The notes below the pieces were generated by a model that worked only from the letters and a program-made list of their open reading frames with translations, made no database searches and was not told where the DNA came from. The position numbers were made by a program, and so were the translations under genes. From the NCBI RefSeq assembly GCF_004005855.1, contig NZ_SACL01000010.1:1-64000 (forward strand): a stretch of DNA of 64,000 nt. Reading direction: 5' to 3'. Source of the stretch: Rhodovarius crocodyli (GTDB lineage Bacteria > Pseudomonadota > Alphaproteobacteria > Acetobacterales > Acetobacteraceae). Below are positions 17,691 through 26,372 of this stretch, piece after piece (the stretch's first letter is position 1; each line of letters begins with the position of its first letter).

Positions 17691-18160
17691 GCGGCTTCAC
17701 CCATTTCGACGCGGCGGGCCGCGCCGCGATGGTCGATGTCTCCGAGAAGGCCGAGACGGCGCGCGTGGCCGTCGCGCGCGGCCGGGTGGTGATGGCGCCT
17801 GAAACCCTGGCCCGCATCCTGGAAGGCCAGATGGGCAAGGGCGACGTGCTGGGCGTGGCGCGCCTGGCCGGCATCATGGGTTCCAAGCGCACCTCGGACC
17901 TCATCCCGCTCTGCCACCCGCTGATGCTGTCCAAGGTGACGGTGGATTTCACGCCCGAGCCGCCGGATGCCATCGCCATCGAGGCGCTGGTGAAGGTTTC
18001 CGGCAAAACCGGCGTGGAAATGGAGGCGCTGACCGCTGTCACCGTCGCGGCGCTGACCATCTATGACATGTGCAAGGCCATCGACCGCTCCATGCGCATC
18101 GAGGATGTGCGGCTGGTGCTGAAGGATGGCGGCAAGTCAGGACGCTACGAGGGCGCATGA
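17687..18160 (+). CDS. moaC: Cyclic pyranopterin monophosphate synthase
   Basis: Encodes 157 residues. MoaC converts 3',8-cyclo-GTP into cPMP, the first stable molybdenum-cofactor intermediate. Typical features are [20 protein letters not shown] at the start, [24 protein letters not shown] and [20 protein letters not shown], with the catalytic Lys in KAIDRSM near residue 125. It is embedded between trpC and moeA with ATGA overlaps on both sides. Confidence 0.97.
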   Translation: MSGFTHFDAAGRAAMVDVSEKAETARVAVARGRVVMAPETLARILEGQMGKGDVLGVARLAGIMGSKRTSDLIPLCHPLMLSKVTVDFTPEPPDAIAIEALVKVSGKTGVEMEALTAVTVAALTIYDMCKAIDRSMRIEDVRLVLKDGGKSGRYEGA

Positions 18161-19353
18161 TCCCAGTTTCCGAGGCACGGTCCCGCATCCTGGCGGGGCT
18201 GTCGCCCACCCCGGCCGAGACGGTTCCGCTGGCAGCCGCCAGTGGGCGGGTGCTGGCGCGGCCGGTCAAGGCGCGGCTGACCCAGCCGCCCGCCGCCGTC
18301 TCCGCCATGGATGGCTACGCGGTGCGATCGGCCGACGCGACGGACGGCGCCATTCTCGACGTGGTGGGCTCCGCCCCGGCGGGCCATCCCTTCGCGGGGG
18401 TGGTGGGCCCCGGCCAGGCGGTGCGCATCTTCACCGGCGGCTTCCTGCCCACCGGCGCCGATTCGATCCTGCTGCAGGAGGACGCGGCGGCCGAGGGCAG
18501 CCTCGTCACCGTGCGTGAGACCGTGGCCGAGGGCCGCTGGATCCGCCCGGCCGGCCTCGACTTCACGGCCGGCGAGACGCTGCTGGAGCCCGGCCGGAAG
18601 CTGACGGCGCGCGACATCGGGCTGGCGGCTGCGGCCAACCACCCCTGGCTTGCCGTGCATCGCGCCCCGCGCATCGGCATCCTGGCCACGGGCGACGAGA
18701 TCGCCCTGCCCGGCGAGCCCCTGCCCCCCGGCGGCATCGTCAGTTCCAATGCCCATGCCCTGGCCGCCCTGGTGCGGGCGGCGGGCGGGGAACCCGTTGT
18801 CCTGCCCATCGCGCCCGACGACGAGGCCGCGATCATCGCGCTGGCCGCCGATGCGCGCGGCTGCGAGCTGCTGCTGACCACGGGCGGCGCCAGCGTGGGC
18901 GACCATGACCTGGTGCAGAAGGCGTTGGGCCCGCAGGGTTTCGCGCTGGATTTCTGGAAGATCGCCATGCGCCCCGGCAAGCCGCTGATCTGGGGCAGGC
19001 TGGGCGACACACCGCTGCTGGGCCTGCCGGGCAACCCGGTCTCGGCCATCGTCTGCGCCGTGGTGTTCCTGCTGCCGGCGCTGCGGGTCATGCTGGGCCA
19101 GCCCGCCGGCGCCACGCCGACCCATGCGGCCGTGCTGGGCGCGCCGCTGCCCGAGAATGACAAGCGAGAGGATTATATGCGTGCCACGCTCTCGCCCGAC
19201 GGGCGGGTAGTGACCGCGTTCCGGAAGCAGGATTCGTCCATGCTTAAGACCTTGGCGCGCGCCGAGGCCCTGGTGATGCGCGCGCCCTATGCGCCCGCCC
19301 TGCCGGAAGGGGCGGAGGTGCAGATCATCCGACTGGACGAATTGGGTATATAA
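18157..19353 (+). CDS. moeA: Molybdopterin molybdenumtransferase
   Basis: Encodes 398 residues. MoeA inserts molybdate into adenylated molybdopterin. Domains: an N-terminal linker and domain II ([10 protein letters not shown] near 48), the MogA-like domain with ILATGDEI near 170 and the [11 protein letters not shown] loop near 248, and the Pro/Gly motif [11 protein letters not shown] near 290. The start at ATG 18157 is fixed by the ATGA overlap with moaC. It is the last gene of the coupled chain. The lexA promoter lies 15 bases after its stop. Confidence 0.96.
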   Translation: MIPVSEARSRILAGLSPTPAETVPLAAASGRVLARPVKARLTQPPAAVSAMDGYAVRSADATDGAILDVVGSAPAGHPFAGVVGPGQAVRIFTGGFLPTGADSILLQEDAAAEGSLVTVRETVAEGRWIRPAGLDFTAGETLLEPGRKLTARDIGLAAAANHPWLAVHRAPRIGILATGDEIALPGEPLPPGGIVSSNAHALAALVRAAGGEPVVLPIAPDDEAAIIALAADARGCELLLTTGGASVGDHDLVQKALGPQGFALDFWKIAMRPGKPLIWGRLGDTPLLGLPGNPVSAIVCAVVFLLPALRVMLGQPAGATPTHAAVLGAPLPENDKREDYMRATLSPDGRVVTAFRKQDSSMLKTLARAEALVMRAPYAPALPEGAEVQIIRLDELGI

Positions 19354-19367
19354 TCTGGGGAAAACCC

Positions 19368-19397
19368 TTGACCCGACTTCGGGAACCTTTCTAGAAC
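19368..19397 (+). promoter_or_regulatory. lexA promoter with SOS box
   Basis: GAACCTTTCTAGAAC at 19383-19397 is a perfect GAAC-N7-GAAC, the reverse complement of the alphaproteobacterial LexA box GTTC-N7-GTTC. It overlaps the -10 region of a promoter with TTGACC at 19368-19373 and TAGAAC at 19392-19397 (18-bp spacer), giving classical LexA autorepression. Confidence 0.85.
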
Positions 19398-19439
19398 ATC
19401 GGCACTGATTCCCGATTTGTTCGAGAGGAAGCCCGTCAT

Positions 19440-20138
19440 ATGCTGACGCGCAAGCAGCATGAGTTGCTGATGTACATCCACCGGCATCTCAACGAGACCG
19501 GCTACTCGCCGTCCTTCGAGGAAATGAAGGAAGCGCTGGACCTGAAGTCCAAGTCCGGCATCCATCGGCTGATCACGGCGCTTGAGGAACGCGGCTTCCT
19601 GGTGCGCCGCGCCCACCGCGCCCGCGCGCTGGAAGTGGTGCGCCTGCCGGAGGATCTGGGGCCGCGCCGCAGCGCCGCCCCCGCCAAGGAAGCACCCGCC
19701 ACCCCGCCCAGCAACGTCGTGCAGCTGCGCCCGGCGCCCGAGCCCAGCAACGACGTGATCGCCCTGCCCCTGTTCGGCCGCATCGCCGCGGGCAGCCCGA
19801 TCGAGGCCATGCGGGACACCGGCAACCTGGTCGATGTGCCGGCCGCCATGCTGGGCGGCGGTGAGCATTATGCGCTGGAGGTTTCGGGCGATTCCATGAT
19901 CGAGGCCGGGATCATGGACGGCGACACCGTCATCATCCGCCGCGATGACGTCGCCGAGAACGGCGCCATCGTGGTGGCGCTGGTGGACCAGAACGAGGTG
20001 ACCCTGAAGCGCCTGTGGCGCAAGGGCGGCTCGGTGGCGCTGGAACCCGCCAACAAGGCCTATGAGACGCGCATCTTCGGGCCCGACCGCGTGCAGGTGC
20101 AGGGCAAGCTGGTGGGGCTGCTGCGGCAGTACCATTGA
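19440..20138 (+). CDS. lexA: LexA SOS repressor
   Basis: Encodes 232 residues. The N-terminal winged HTH (1-65) reads [17 protein letters not shown] with [20 protein letters not shown]. After a Pro/Ala-rich linker (about 70-105) comes the self-cleavage site Ala117-Gly118 in [10 protein letters not shown], the nucleophile Ser152 in [11 protein letters not shown] and the general base Lys190 in EVTLKRLW. RecA-stimulated cleavage derepresses DNA-repair genes. The SOS box overlaps its own promoter. Its stop overlaps the mepA start (TGATG). Confidence 0.97.
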   Translation: MLTRKQHELLMYIHRHLNETGYSPSFEEMKEALDLKSKSGIHRLITALEERGFLVRRAHRARALEVVRLPEDLGPRRSAAPAKEAPATPPSNVVQLRPAPEPSNDVIALPLFGRIAAGSPIEAMRDTGNLVDVPAAMLGGGEHYALEVSGDSMIEAGIMDGDTVIIRRDDVAENGAIVVALVDQNEVTLKRLWRKGGSVALEPANKAYETRIFGPDRVQVQGKLVGLLRQYH

Positions 20139-20971
20139 TGCGCGCCCTGGCCCTGCTGCTCGGGTTGCTGTCGGCCCCGGCCCTGGCGCAGTCGCCACCG
20201 CCCTATTCGGGGCAGGCCTGGGGGCAGTTCAGCCGCCCGAGCGCCGGGCCCACCCATATCATCGGGGGCACGGGTCTCGGCTGCATCGGCGGCGCGGTGG
20301 CGCTGCCGAATGACGGGCCGGGCTGGCAGAATGTCCGCGTCTCCCGCAACCGGCACTGGGGCAGCCCGGAGCTGGTGCGTTTCATCGAAAGTTTCGCAGG
20401 CCAGGCGCAGCGCCAGGGTTTTCCCGCGCTCTGGATCGGCGACATGGGCCAGCCGCGCGGCGGGCCGATGCCCTATGGCCATGCCAGCCACCAGGTGGGG
20501 CTGGATGTGGACATCTGGCTGGAGCTGAACCCCAAGCCCCCTTCCCTGCCCTCGGCGCGCGAGAACATCGACGTGCCCTCCCTCGTGCTGCCGGATGAGA
20601 GCGCCGTGGACCCCGCGCGCTTCACCGCCGCCCATGCCGCGCTGATCCGCCTGGCCGCCGGCCAGCCGGGGGTGGACCGCATCTTCGTCAACCACGGCAT
20701 CAAGCGCAGCCTGTGCCGGATGTTCCCCGGCGCCGACTGGCTTCGGCGCGTGCGCCCCTGGCGCGGGCATGACAGCCACATGCACATCCGCCTGCGCTGC
20801 CCGGCCGGGCAGAGCGACTGCCGCGACCAGCCGCCCGTGCCCGCGGGCGACGGCTGCGATGCCAGCCTGGCCTGGTGGTTGAGCGAGGATGCGCGCAGGC
20901 CGGCGCCACGCGCGCCGGGGCCGCCGCCGAGGATGCCGGCGATGTGCTCCGGGGTGTTTTCGGGGAGATAG
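20138..20971 (+). CDS. mepA: Penicillin-insensitive murein endopeptidase
   Basis: Encodes 277 residues. A signal peptide ([18 protein letters not shown]) leads a LAS-type zinc peptidase: HASHQVGLDVDIWL near 115-128 supplies His and Asp, and GHDSHMHIRLRCP near 205 supplies the HxH ligand. MepA cuts D-Ala-mesoDAP cross-links in peptidoglycan. The start ATG 20138 shares a base with the lexA stop, so it may be translated from SOS-controlled messages. In many alphaproteobacteria the gene after lexA is comEC rather than mepA. Confidence 0.93.
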   Translation: MRALALLLGLLSAPALAQSPPPYSGQAWGQFSRPSAGPTHIIGGTGLGCIGGAVALPNDGPGWQNVRVSRNRHWGSPELVRFIESFAGQAQRQGFPALWIGDMGQPRGGPMPYGHASHQVGLDVDIWLELNPKPPSLPSARENIDVPSLVLPDESAVDPARFTAAHAALIRLAAGQPGVDRIFVNHGIKRSLCRMFPGADWLRRVRPWRGHDSHMHIRLRCPAGQSDCRDQPPVPAGDGCDASLAWWLSEDARRPAPRAPGPPPRMPAMCSGVFSGR

Positions 20972-20976
20972 GATTT

Positions 20977-21000
20977 CTTCTTTTTCTGAAGAAAAAGAAG
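20977..21000. terminator. A/T-rich perfect hairpin after mepA
   Basis: CTTCTTTTTC-TGAA-GAAAAAGAAG is a perfect 10-bp stem six bases past the mepA stop. A very similar hairpin follows at 21085-21106, and the pair brackets the space between convergent genes. Confidence 0.6.
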
Positions 21001-21084
21001 CAAAAAGACTTTTCGAGTCTGGCGGTCACTGGAGGATAAGGGGCGAGCAATCCCCCAGCGCCACTAACTACTAAAAGTTTTTTG

Positions 21085-21106
21085 GTTCTTTTTTACAAAA
21101 AAGAAC
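21085..21106. terminator. A/T-rich perfect hairpin after the D-aminoacylase gene
   Basis: GTTCTTTTTT-AC-AAAAAAGAAC is a perfect 10-bp stem 9 bases past the stop of the minus-strand D-aminoacylase gene. It can terminate transcription from either side. Confidence 0.6.
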
Positions 21107-21114
21107 GTCTCTTC

Positions 21115-22830
21115 TTACCTTCCCGCCCTGACCAGCTTCCCCGGCATGGCCCCGGTCCCCTCACCCTTCTCGAACACGGGCATGCCCGACACCATGGTCA
21201 TGTCATAGCCGTCCACCTTCTGGATCAGGCGGCGCCCGCCTGCCGGCAGGTCATAGACCATATAGGGGTGGTGCAGCCGCAGCCCCTCGAAGTCGATGAC
21301 GTTCACGTCCGCCTTCTTGCCCGGCTGCAGCCGCCCGCGATCGGTGAAGCCGAAGAAATCCGCCGTCTCGCTGGTCTGGCGCTTGATGGCGAATTCCAGC
21401 GGCAGGCGGTCGCGCGGGCGGTCGCGTACCCAGTGGGTCAGCATGAAGCTGTTCAGAGAGGCATCGCAGATCACGCCGCAATGCGCGCCGCCGTCCGACA
21501 GGCCCAGCACAGTGTGCGGGTCCGTCACCATCTCATGCACCACGTCCAGGTCGCCATGGACATAGTTGGTCACCGGGAAATACAGCATGCGGCCGCCATC
21601 GCCGCCGGTCAGGTAGTCGTAGCAGAACTCCTCCGGCGTCTGGCCCGCCACCTTGGCCATGGCGGCGATGCTGCGCTCCGGCGGGGGCTCATAGTTCGGC
21701 GGATCACCCAGCACATACATGCGGTCCCAGCGCGTCGCGATCTGGCGCGACAGGGGCGGCAGCACATCCACCAGGCGCGGCGATGCCTCCTGCCCCAGGA
21801 TCTCGCGCTTCACAGCCGGGTCGCGCAGGCGGGCCAGCTGCTCGGCCGGCGACAGGTCGGCCAGGGCCGCGAAGCCCTCTCGCAGGGCAAAGGGGTTGAG
21901 CGAGGTGGTAAGCCCGAGGATCAGCCCCACCGGCCGCCCGGCCACCTGGGCGGACATCGGCAGCCCACGCGACCGCGCGGCGCGCACCCCGTCCATCAGC
22001 CGCCGCCAGCGGTCAGGGTCATAGGAACGGTCGGTCAGCAGGAACCACAGCGGCAGCTTGTTGCGTTCCAGGATGGTGTTCAGCCAGCCGAATTCCGCGG
22101 CCTCGTCGTCGAAGTCGCTCAACATGCCGAAGGTGCCGCGCCCGGCGCGCCCCAGCGCGTCGCCGATCGCGATGAGCTCCTCATGCTCCGCGTAGCGGCC
22201 GGGCACCAGTTCGCCCGCCAGCGTCTTGTGCTGGTCGGTGCGGGAGGTGGTGAAGCCGAAGGCGCCGGCGCGGATGGCCTCCTCGGTCAGGCGCGCCATC
22301 TCGGCCACGTCGGCTGCGGTGGCCATTTCGCGCTGGATCGCGCGCTCACCCATCACGAACACCCGCAGCGGGTGATGCGCCACCTGGGTGCCGACGTCGA
22401 TGGTGCGCGGCAGGCGCTCCAGCGCGTCCAGATACTCGGGGAAGCTCTGCCAATCCCATTTCAGCCCTTCCGCCAGGGCGATGCCGGGAATGTCCTCCAC
22501 CCCTTCCATCAGGTCGATCAGCGCCTGGTGGTGGGCGGGGCGCACGGGCGCGAAGCCCACGCCGCAATTGCCCATCAGGATGGTGGTGGCGCCATGCCAG
22601 GATGACGGCGCGAGCTGGGAATCCCAGGTCGCCTGGCCATCGTAATGGGTATGGACATCCACCCAGCCCGGCGTCACCAGCCTACCCTCGGCCTTCACGT
22701 CGCGCCGGGCGGGGCCGGCCTTGCCGCCGACCGCGGTGATGACGCCATTGTCGATGGCCACATCGCCCACGAAGGCGGGGGCGCCGGTGCCATCCACGAT
22801 GGTGCCGCCCCTGATCACGGTGTCATGCAT
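21115..22830 (-). CDS. N-acyl-D-amino-acid deacylase (D-aminoacylase, amidohydrolase family)
   Basis: Encodes 571 residues from ATG 22830, which has GAGGGAG upstream. The amidohydrolase barrel shows VTPGWVDVHTHYDGQATWD near 55-75 (metal His-x-His), GNCGVGFAPV near 90 (the Cys ligand typical of D-aminoacylases) and LGLSDGGAHCG near 445 (metal Asp). These enzymes cut acyl groups from D-amino acids; dihydroorotase-like relatives are a weaker alternative. It follows two TctC-type binding proteins on the same strand, 14 bases behind the nearer one, suggesting uptake and deacylation of acylated compounds. Confidence 0.9.
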   Translation of the reverse strand: MHDTVIRGGTIVDGTGAPAFVGDVAIDNGVITAVGGKAGPARRDVKAEGRLVTPGWVDVHTHYDGQATWDSQLAPSSWHGATTILMGNCGVGFAPVRPAHHQALIDLMEGVEDIPGIALAEGLKWDWQSFPEYLDALERLPRTIDVGTQVAHHPLRVFVMGERAIQREMATAADVAEMARLTEEAIRAGAFGFTTSRTDQHKTLAGELVPGRYAEHEELIAIGDALGRAGRGTFGMLSDFDDEAAEFGWLNTILERNKLPLWFLLTDRSYDPDRWRRLMDGVRAARSRGLPMSAQVAGRPVGLILGLTTSLNPFALREGFAALADLSPAEQLARLRDPAVKREILGQEASPRLVDVLPPLSRQIATRWDRMYVLGDPPNYEPPPERSIAAMAKVAGQTPEEFCYDYLTGGDGGRMLYFPVTNYVHGDLDVVHEMVTDPHTVLGLSDGGAHCGVICDASLNSFMLTHWVRDRPRDRLPLEFAIKRQTSETADFFGFTDRGRLQPGKKADVNVIDFEGLRLHHPYMVYDLPAGGRRLIQKVDGYDMTMVSGMPVFEKGEGTGAMPGKLVRAGR

Positions 22831-22844
22831 TCTTGTTCGCTCCC

Positions 22845-23816
22845 TCAACCGAGACGGATGTTGCGGCTGCGGATCACCTCGCCCCACAGGGCGCTGTCCG
22901 CCGCCTTGTGCCGCGCCAGCACGGCCGCATCCCCCGCGATGGGAATGAAGCCCGCGCCCCGCACGGCTTCCGCCACTTCCGGCCGGTGAAGGTGCGCCAG
23001 AGCCAGCCCCTGGACCCGGTCCAGGATGGGCTGCGGCACGCCGGCCGGGGCCATCATGGCCCAGTATGTGGCGGTGACGAAACCCTCGATCCCGGCCTCC
23101 CGCATCGTGGGCACATCGGGAAGCAGGGGCGAGCGCTCGGCCGAGGTGACGGCCAGCGGGCGGATCATCCCGGTGTGGACGACGGAGCGCACGAGCGCCG
23201 CCTCCATGAAATTCATCGTGACCTCACCGGCCAGCATGCCCTGGGTCGCGGGCGCACCGCCGCGATAGGGCACATGCAGCATCTCCGTGCCGGTGCGGGC
23301 CATGAACAGTTCGGTCGCGAGATGGCTGGTGAAGCCGATGCCGGCGGTGGCGAAGCTCAGTTGCCCGGGCCATGCGCGGGCCAGCGCCACCAGCTCCGCC
23401 ACGCTGCGCGCGGGCACGTCGCGATGGACGCACAGGAAGCTCGGCGCCCCCACCAGCAGCGCGATCGGCGCGAAGGCGGTCTCATTGTCATAGGGCATGG
23501 GATAGAGGTGCGGCGCGATGGAATAGGTGCTGTTGCTGGCGATCACCAGCGTGTGCCCGTCGGGCGCGCTGCGGGCGGCGTACTGCATGCCGATGGTGCC
23601 GCCCGCGCCGGGGCGCGCATCGATCACGACCGGCTGGCCCAGTTCCTGCGCCATGGTGTTGGCCAGCGGCCGGCCCAACGTGTCACCCGGCCCGCCCGGC
23701 GCCACGGGCGTGACGATGGTGACGGGACGGGCGGGCCAGCCCTGGGCCAGGGCCGGAGCCGGAGCCGAAAGCCCGAGCGCCACGGCACCCAGCGCCCGGC
23801 GATGCAATACCAGCAT
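22845..23816 (-). CDS. Tripartite tricarboxylate transporter (TctC/Bug-type) binding protein
   Basis: Encodes 323 residues. The signal peptide is MLVLHRRALGAVALGLSAPA; the mature start PVTIVTPVAPGGPGDTLGRP is the family hallmark with GGPGD in place of GGGSD. RPGAGGTIGMQYAARSAPDG and MLHVPYRGGAPATQGMLAGEV follow as in typical members. GGAGGTG precedes ATG 23816. It probably forms an operon with the D-aminoacylase gene 14 bases downstream and is preceded, 82 bases away, by another TctC-type gene. Confidence 0.92.
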   Translation of the reverse strand: MLVLHRRALGAVALGLSAPAPALAQGWPARPVTIVTPVAPGGPGDTLGRPLANTMAQELGQPVVIDARPGAGGTIGMQYAARSAPDGHTLVIASNSTYSIAPHLYPMPYDNETAFAPIALLVGAPSFLCVHRDVPARSVAELVALARAWPGQLSFATAGIGFTSHLATELFMARTGTEMLHVPYRGGAPATQGMLAGEVTMNFMEAALVRSVVHTGMIRPLAVTSAERSPLLPDVPTMREAGIEGFVTATYWAMMAPAGVPQPILDRVQGLALAHLHRPEVAEAVRGAGFIPIAGDAAVLARHKAADSALWGEVIRSRNIRLG

Positions 23817-23898
23817 GCGACACCTCCATGGGGTGCCGTGCGCGACGTATCCTCACGCGCAGAGTGTGCGGCGCCGCACCGCCGGGCAAGCCGGAAAA

Positions 23899-24849
23899 TC
23901 AGGCGCGCCGCAGCGCGCCGCGCACATCGTCGAGAAGCGTGTCCATCGCCTGCTGGAAGCCTGGGCCATCGGCATAGCCGTCGCTCTCGTTCAGCCGCTC
24001 CAGGAAGCGCTGCCAGGTGGGGGTGAACATGGCCTGGCGGAAACGGTCGTGGAAATAGCCGGCCATCTCATCCGTCAGCCCCGCAGGCCCCACCCAGCCC
24101 TTTTGGTTGTCGGCCACCACCTCGAAACCCAGCTCCCTGAGCGTGGGGACCTGCGGATAGGCGCGTGCGCGCTCGGCGGAGGCCACGGCGATCGGCACGA
24201 TGTCGCCCGAGGTGACAAGCCCGCCCATCTCATCCGATGCCTGCACGCCGAGGTCGATCTGCCCGGCCAGCAGCGCCTGCGCCACCGGCCCGCCCCCTGT
24301 GTAGGGCACATGCAGGAACTCCACATTCGCGCGGCGTTCCAGCAGCATGAACAGCGAATGCGACAGGCTTCCGGCGCCCGCCGAACCATGGGTGACGCGG
24401 CCGGGCTCCGCGCGCGCGGCCTCGACCACCTGACGCATGTCGGTGAAGCGGCCGCCGCGCCCGCGCACGCAGATGAAGTGCGGGTGGCGCGTCAGGCGGA
24501 TCACTGCCCGGAAGCCGCGCTTCGGGTCATAGGGCACGTCGCGATGGGCGGGGATGGAGGTGCTTTCGCTGCCGCCGGCCAGCAGCAGCGTGTGGCCGTC
24601 AGGTGCGGCACGGCTGACCTGCTCGGCCGCCAGAGCCCCGCCGGCGCCGGGTCGGTTCACCACCACCAGGGGCTGGGCGATCAGGGGGGCTGCGGCCTCG
24701 GCGATGGTGCGGGCGATGACGTCGCTGCCCCCGCCCGGCGCGAAACCCGCGATCAGCGTGACCGGCCGGCCTGGCTGCCAGCCGGGCTGGGCCAGCGCCG
24801 GCGAGGCGAGCATGGGCAGGGCCAGCATGGCCCGGCGATGAATGAACAT
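23899..24849 (-). CDS. Tripartite tricarboxylate transporter (TctC/Bug-type) binding protein
   Basis: Encodes 316 residues. Signal peptide MFIHRRAMLALPMLASPALA, then PVTLIAGFAPGGGSDVIART, RPGAGGALAAEQVSRAAPDG and FLHVPYTGGGPVAQALLAGQ. It is the first of a probable three-gene unit (two TctC-type genes, then D-aminoacylase). TctA/TctB membrane genes are absent, as for every TctC-type gene in the window. The upstream neighbour is the end of the Tad locus (cpaA), 76 bases away on the same strand, so readthrough is possible. Confidence 0.92.
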   Translation of the reverse strand: MFIHRRAMLALPMLASPALAQPGWQPGRPVTLIAGFAPGGGSDVIARTIAEAAAPLIAQPLVVVNRPGAGGALAAEQVSRAAPDGHTLLLAGGSESTSIPAHRDVPYDPKRGFRAVIRLTRHPHFICVRGRGGRFTDMRQVVEAARAEPGRVTHGSAGAGSLSHSLFMLLERRANVEFLHVPYTGGGPVAQALLAGQIDLGVQASDEMGGLVTSGDIVPIAVASAERARAYPQVPTLRELGFEVVADNQKGWVGPAGLTDEMAGYFHDRFRQAMFTPTWQRFLERLNESDGYADGPGFQQAMDTLLDDVRGALRRA

Positions 24850-24925
24850 GTGTTTCCTCCCGGTGCGCGGTCTGCCGCCGCGCGCTTGCCGCCATGTTCG
24901 GCAAGCATCGTCCCGGGGGCAAGAA

Positions 24926-25360
24926 CTACGTCAGCACGCCGCCCGCCCAGCCCGCCGCCACCACCAGCGCGCAGACACTGGCGAAGGGCACGCGGCGCCG
25001 GCGCAGCGCGAAACCGAGAATGGCCGACAGGGCGAAGCTGACCGCCAGCACCGCCAGCGCCATGGAGGGACCGAGCCAGGCACCCAACGCGCCCGCCAGC
25101 AGCCAGTCGCCGCCGCCGAGCCACTGGTCCGCGCGCTTGCCGAGGATGAGGCGCATGAGGCCGAAGGGCAGCCACACCACCAGCACGCCCACCAGCGCCG
25201 CCAGCAGCCCGACCCAGTTGCCGACCAGCCAGCCCTTCAGGAATACGCAGAGGTAGAGCAGCGCCATCCAGCGCAGCGGCAGGCGCATGCGGCGCGCGTC
25301 GCTCACCGCCAGCACGAGCAGCAGGCAGCCCGCGGCGGCATCCAGCCATTGGGGGTTCAT
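24926..25360 (-). CDS. cpaA: Type IV prepilin peptidase of the Tad locus (A24, CpaA/TadV)
   Basis: Encodes 144 residues, very hydrophobic with about five to six membrane helices. The two aspartates of A24 peptidases are present: Asp in VSDARRMRLP near residue 22 and Asp in GGGDWLLAGALG near 104 (GxGD). It cleaves the Flp leader at the membrane. It follows tadE by one base. A second A24 peptidase gene lies at the other end of the locus (35868-36317). Confidence 0.87.
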   Translation of the reverse strand: MNPQWLDAAAGCLLLVLAVSDARRMRLPLRWMALLYLCVFLKGWLVGNWVGLLAALVGVLVVWLPFGLMRLILGKRADQWLGGGDWLLAGALGAWLGPSMALAVLAVSFALSAILGFALRRRRVPFASVCALVVAAGWAGGVLT

Positions 25361-25361
25361 G

Positions 25362-25790
25362 TCAGTAGTAGCCGCCGACCTGCACGCTGACAGTGGCGGA
25401 GGGCCTGTTGGTCATCGCCGGCACCAGCGTGGCCAGGCGCTGCAGACCGAAGCGCGAGATGTCCAGGGTGACCGTGACATCCACGCGCGTGACGGGGTTT
25501 CCGATGGGCGTTACGACCACCTGCCTCGTGGAGGCCAGGCCGCCGTACCGCGTCAGCAGATTGGTGACCGCGGTGTTCGCCAGGCTTGTGCGCTCCGCCG
25601 CCGTGAGACCGGCGACGGAAGCACGGGCGCCCTCGCTGGCCGCCTGGGTTGCCACCAGCCTGGCGCCGAACTGCACGCCGAAACTGATGATCGCGAAGAT
25701 CAGCATCAGCATCAGGGTCGCCAGGATGGCGAATTCGATGCTGACGCTGCCCCTTCGGGCCCAGGCGAGGCGCTGGCGAACGCCACGCAT
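25362..25790 (-). CDS. tadE: TadE-like pseudopilin
   Basis: Encodes 142 residues. RRGSVSIEFAILATLMLMLI near 13-32 is the TadE leader: Gly before the cleavage point, Glu at +5, then one membrane helix. The rest is a beta-rich periplasmic domain. In Tad systems TadE is a minor pilin processed by the A24 peptidase. It lies 4 bases after flp and 1 base before cpaA. Confidence 0.88.
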   Translation of the reverse strand: MRGVRQRLAWARRGSVSIEFAILATLMLMLIFAIISFGVQFGARLVATQAASEGARASVAGLTAAERTSLANTAVTNLLTRYGGLASTRQVVVTPIGNPVTRVDVTVTLDISRFGLQRLATLVPAMTNRPSATVSVQVGGYY

Positions 25791-25794
25791 GACC

Positions 25795-25965
25795 TTACGA
25801 GCCGGTCAGCGCGGTCTGGATGCTGGTGAACAGGGTCGTCAGCTGGGTGCCGATCCCGCGGGCCGTCGCCGCGATCACGACGCCGATCAGCGCCGCCACC
25901 AGACCGTACTCGATGGCCGAGGCGCCGCTCTCGTCCCGCCACAGCCGCTTGATCATCGTCTTCAT
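25795..25965 (-). CDS. flp: Flp-family type IVb major pilin
   Basis: Encodes 56 residues, the normal Flp size. A short basic leader (MKTMIKRLWRDESG) is cut before ASAIEYGLVAALIGVVIA, which carries the Flp motif G-x4-E-Y and one helix. It is the subunit of the Tad adhesion pilus. AAAGGA precedes ATG 25965. It is separated from the upstream tadG by 407 AT-rich bases, which suggests its own strong promoter, as expected for a major pilin. Confidence 0.93.
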   Translation of the reverse strand: MKTMIKRLWRDESGASAIEYGLVAALIGVVIAATARGIGTQLTTLFTSIQTALTGS

Positions 25966-26372
25966 TGTTTCGTCCTTTCTCTGGCCGGTGATGAAGAAGG
26001 CCGACAGCGCATCCGGCGGGCACTGCCAGCAGTTTGGATCGCCCAAGAAAACCCTCGCAACACGGAACCTGTCACTGACGCATCACCGTGCGGCCCCACC
26101 GCAACGACCTGCGTCCCAGGTAAGTAATACTCTCCGCACCGAGAGAAAACAAGAACGATAAACTTCCGTAAGGGTCGTCGGAAATTCACCTTTTGTCAAC
26201 CAATATCGTGCAGTTGATGAAGGATTCTGAGCACAGCCTAAGAGCGAACATCCAAGCGTATTCAACGTAAACACGTGCCGTTACACCGATACCCGAGGCA
26301 TCGTGTTCCATCATACTACACGCGTCCAAATATTGATATTTTTGTTTTTCTAAAGAAATGAAAAGGCAGTTT
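25966..26372 (-). other. AT-rich 407-bp intergenic region upstream of flp
   Basis: No convincing gene is seen. The stretch from about 26130 to 26375 is much richer in A+T than the rest of the window. It should hold the flp promoter and a long 5' leader, and could hide a small RNA or a regulator site. Confidence 0.6.
26124..26152 (-). promoter_or_regulatory. Possible flp promoter
   Basis: Read on the minus strand, TTGTTT (26147-26152) and TATTAC (26124-26129) are 17 bases apart. The spacer contains CTCTC-GGTGCG-GAGAG, a short dyad that could be an operator. This is a match by eye only. Confidence 0.3.
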
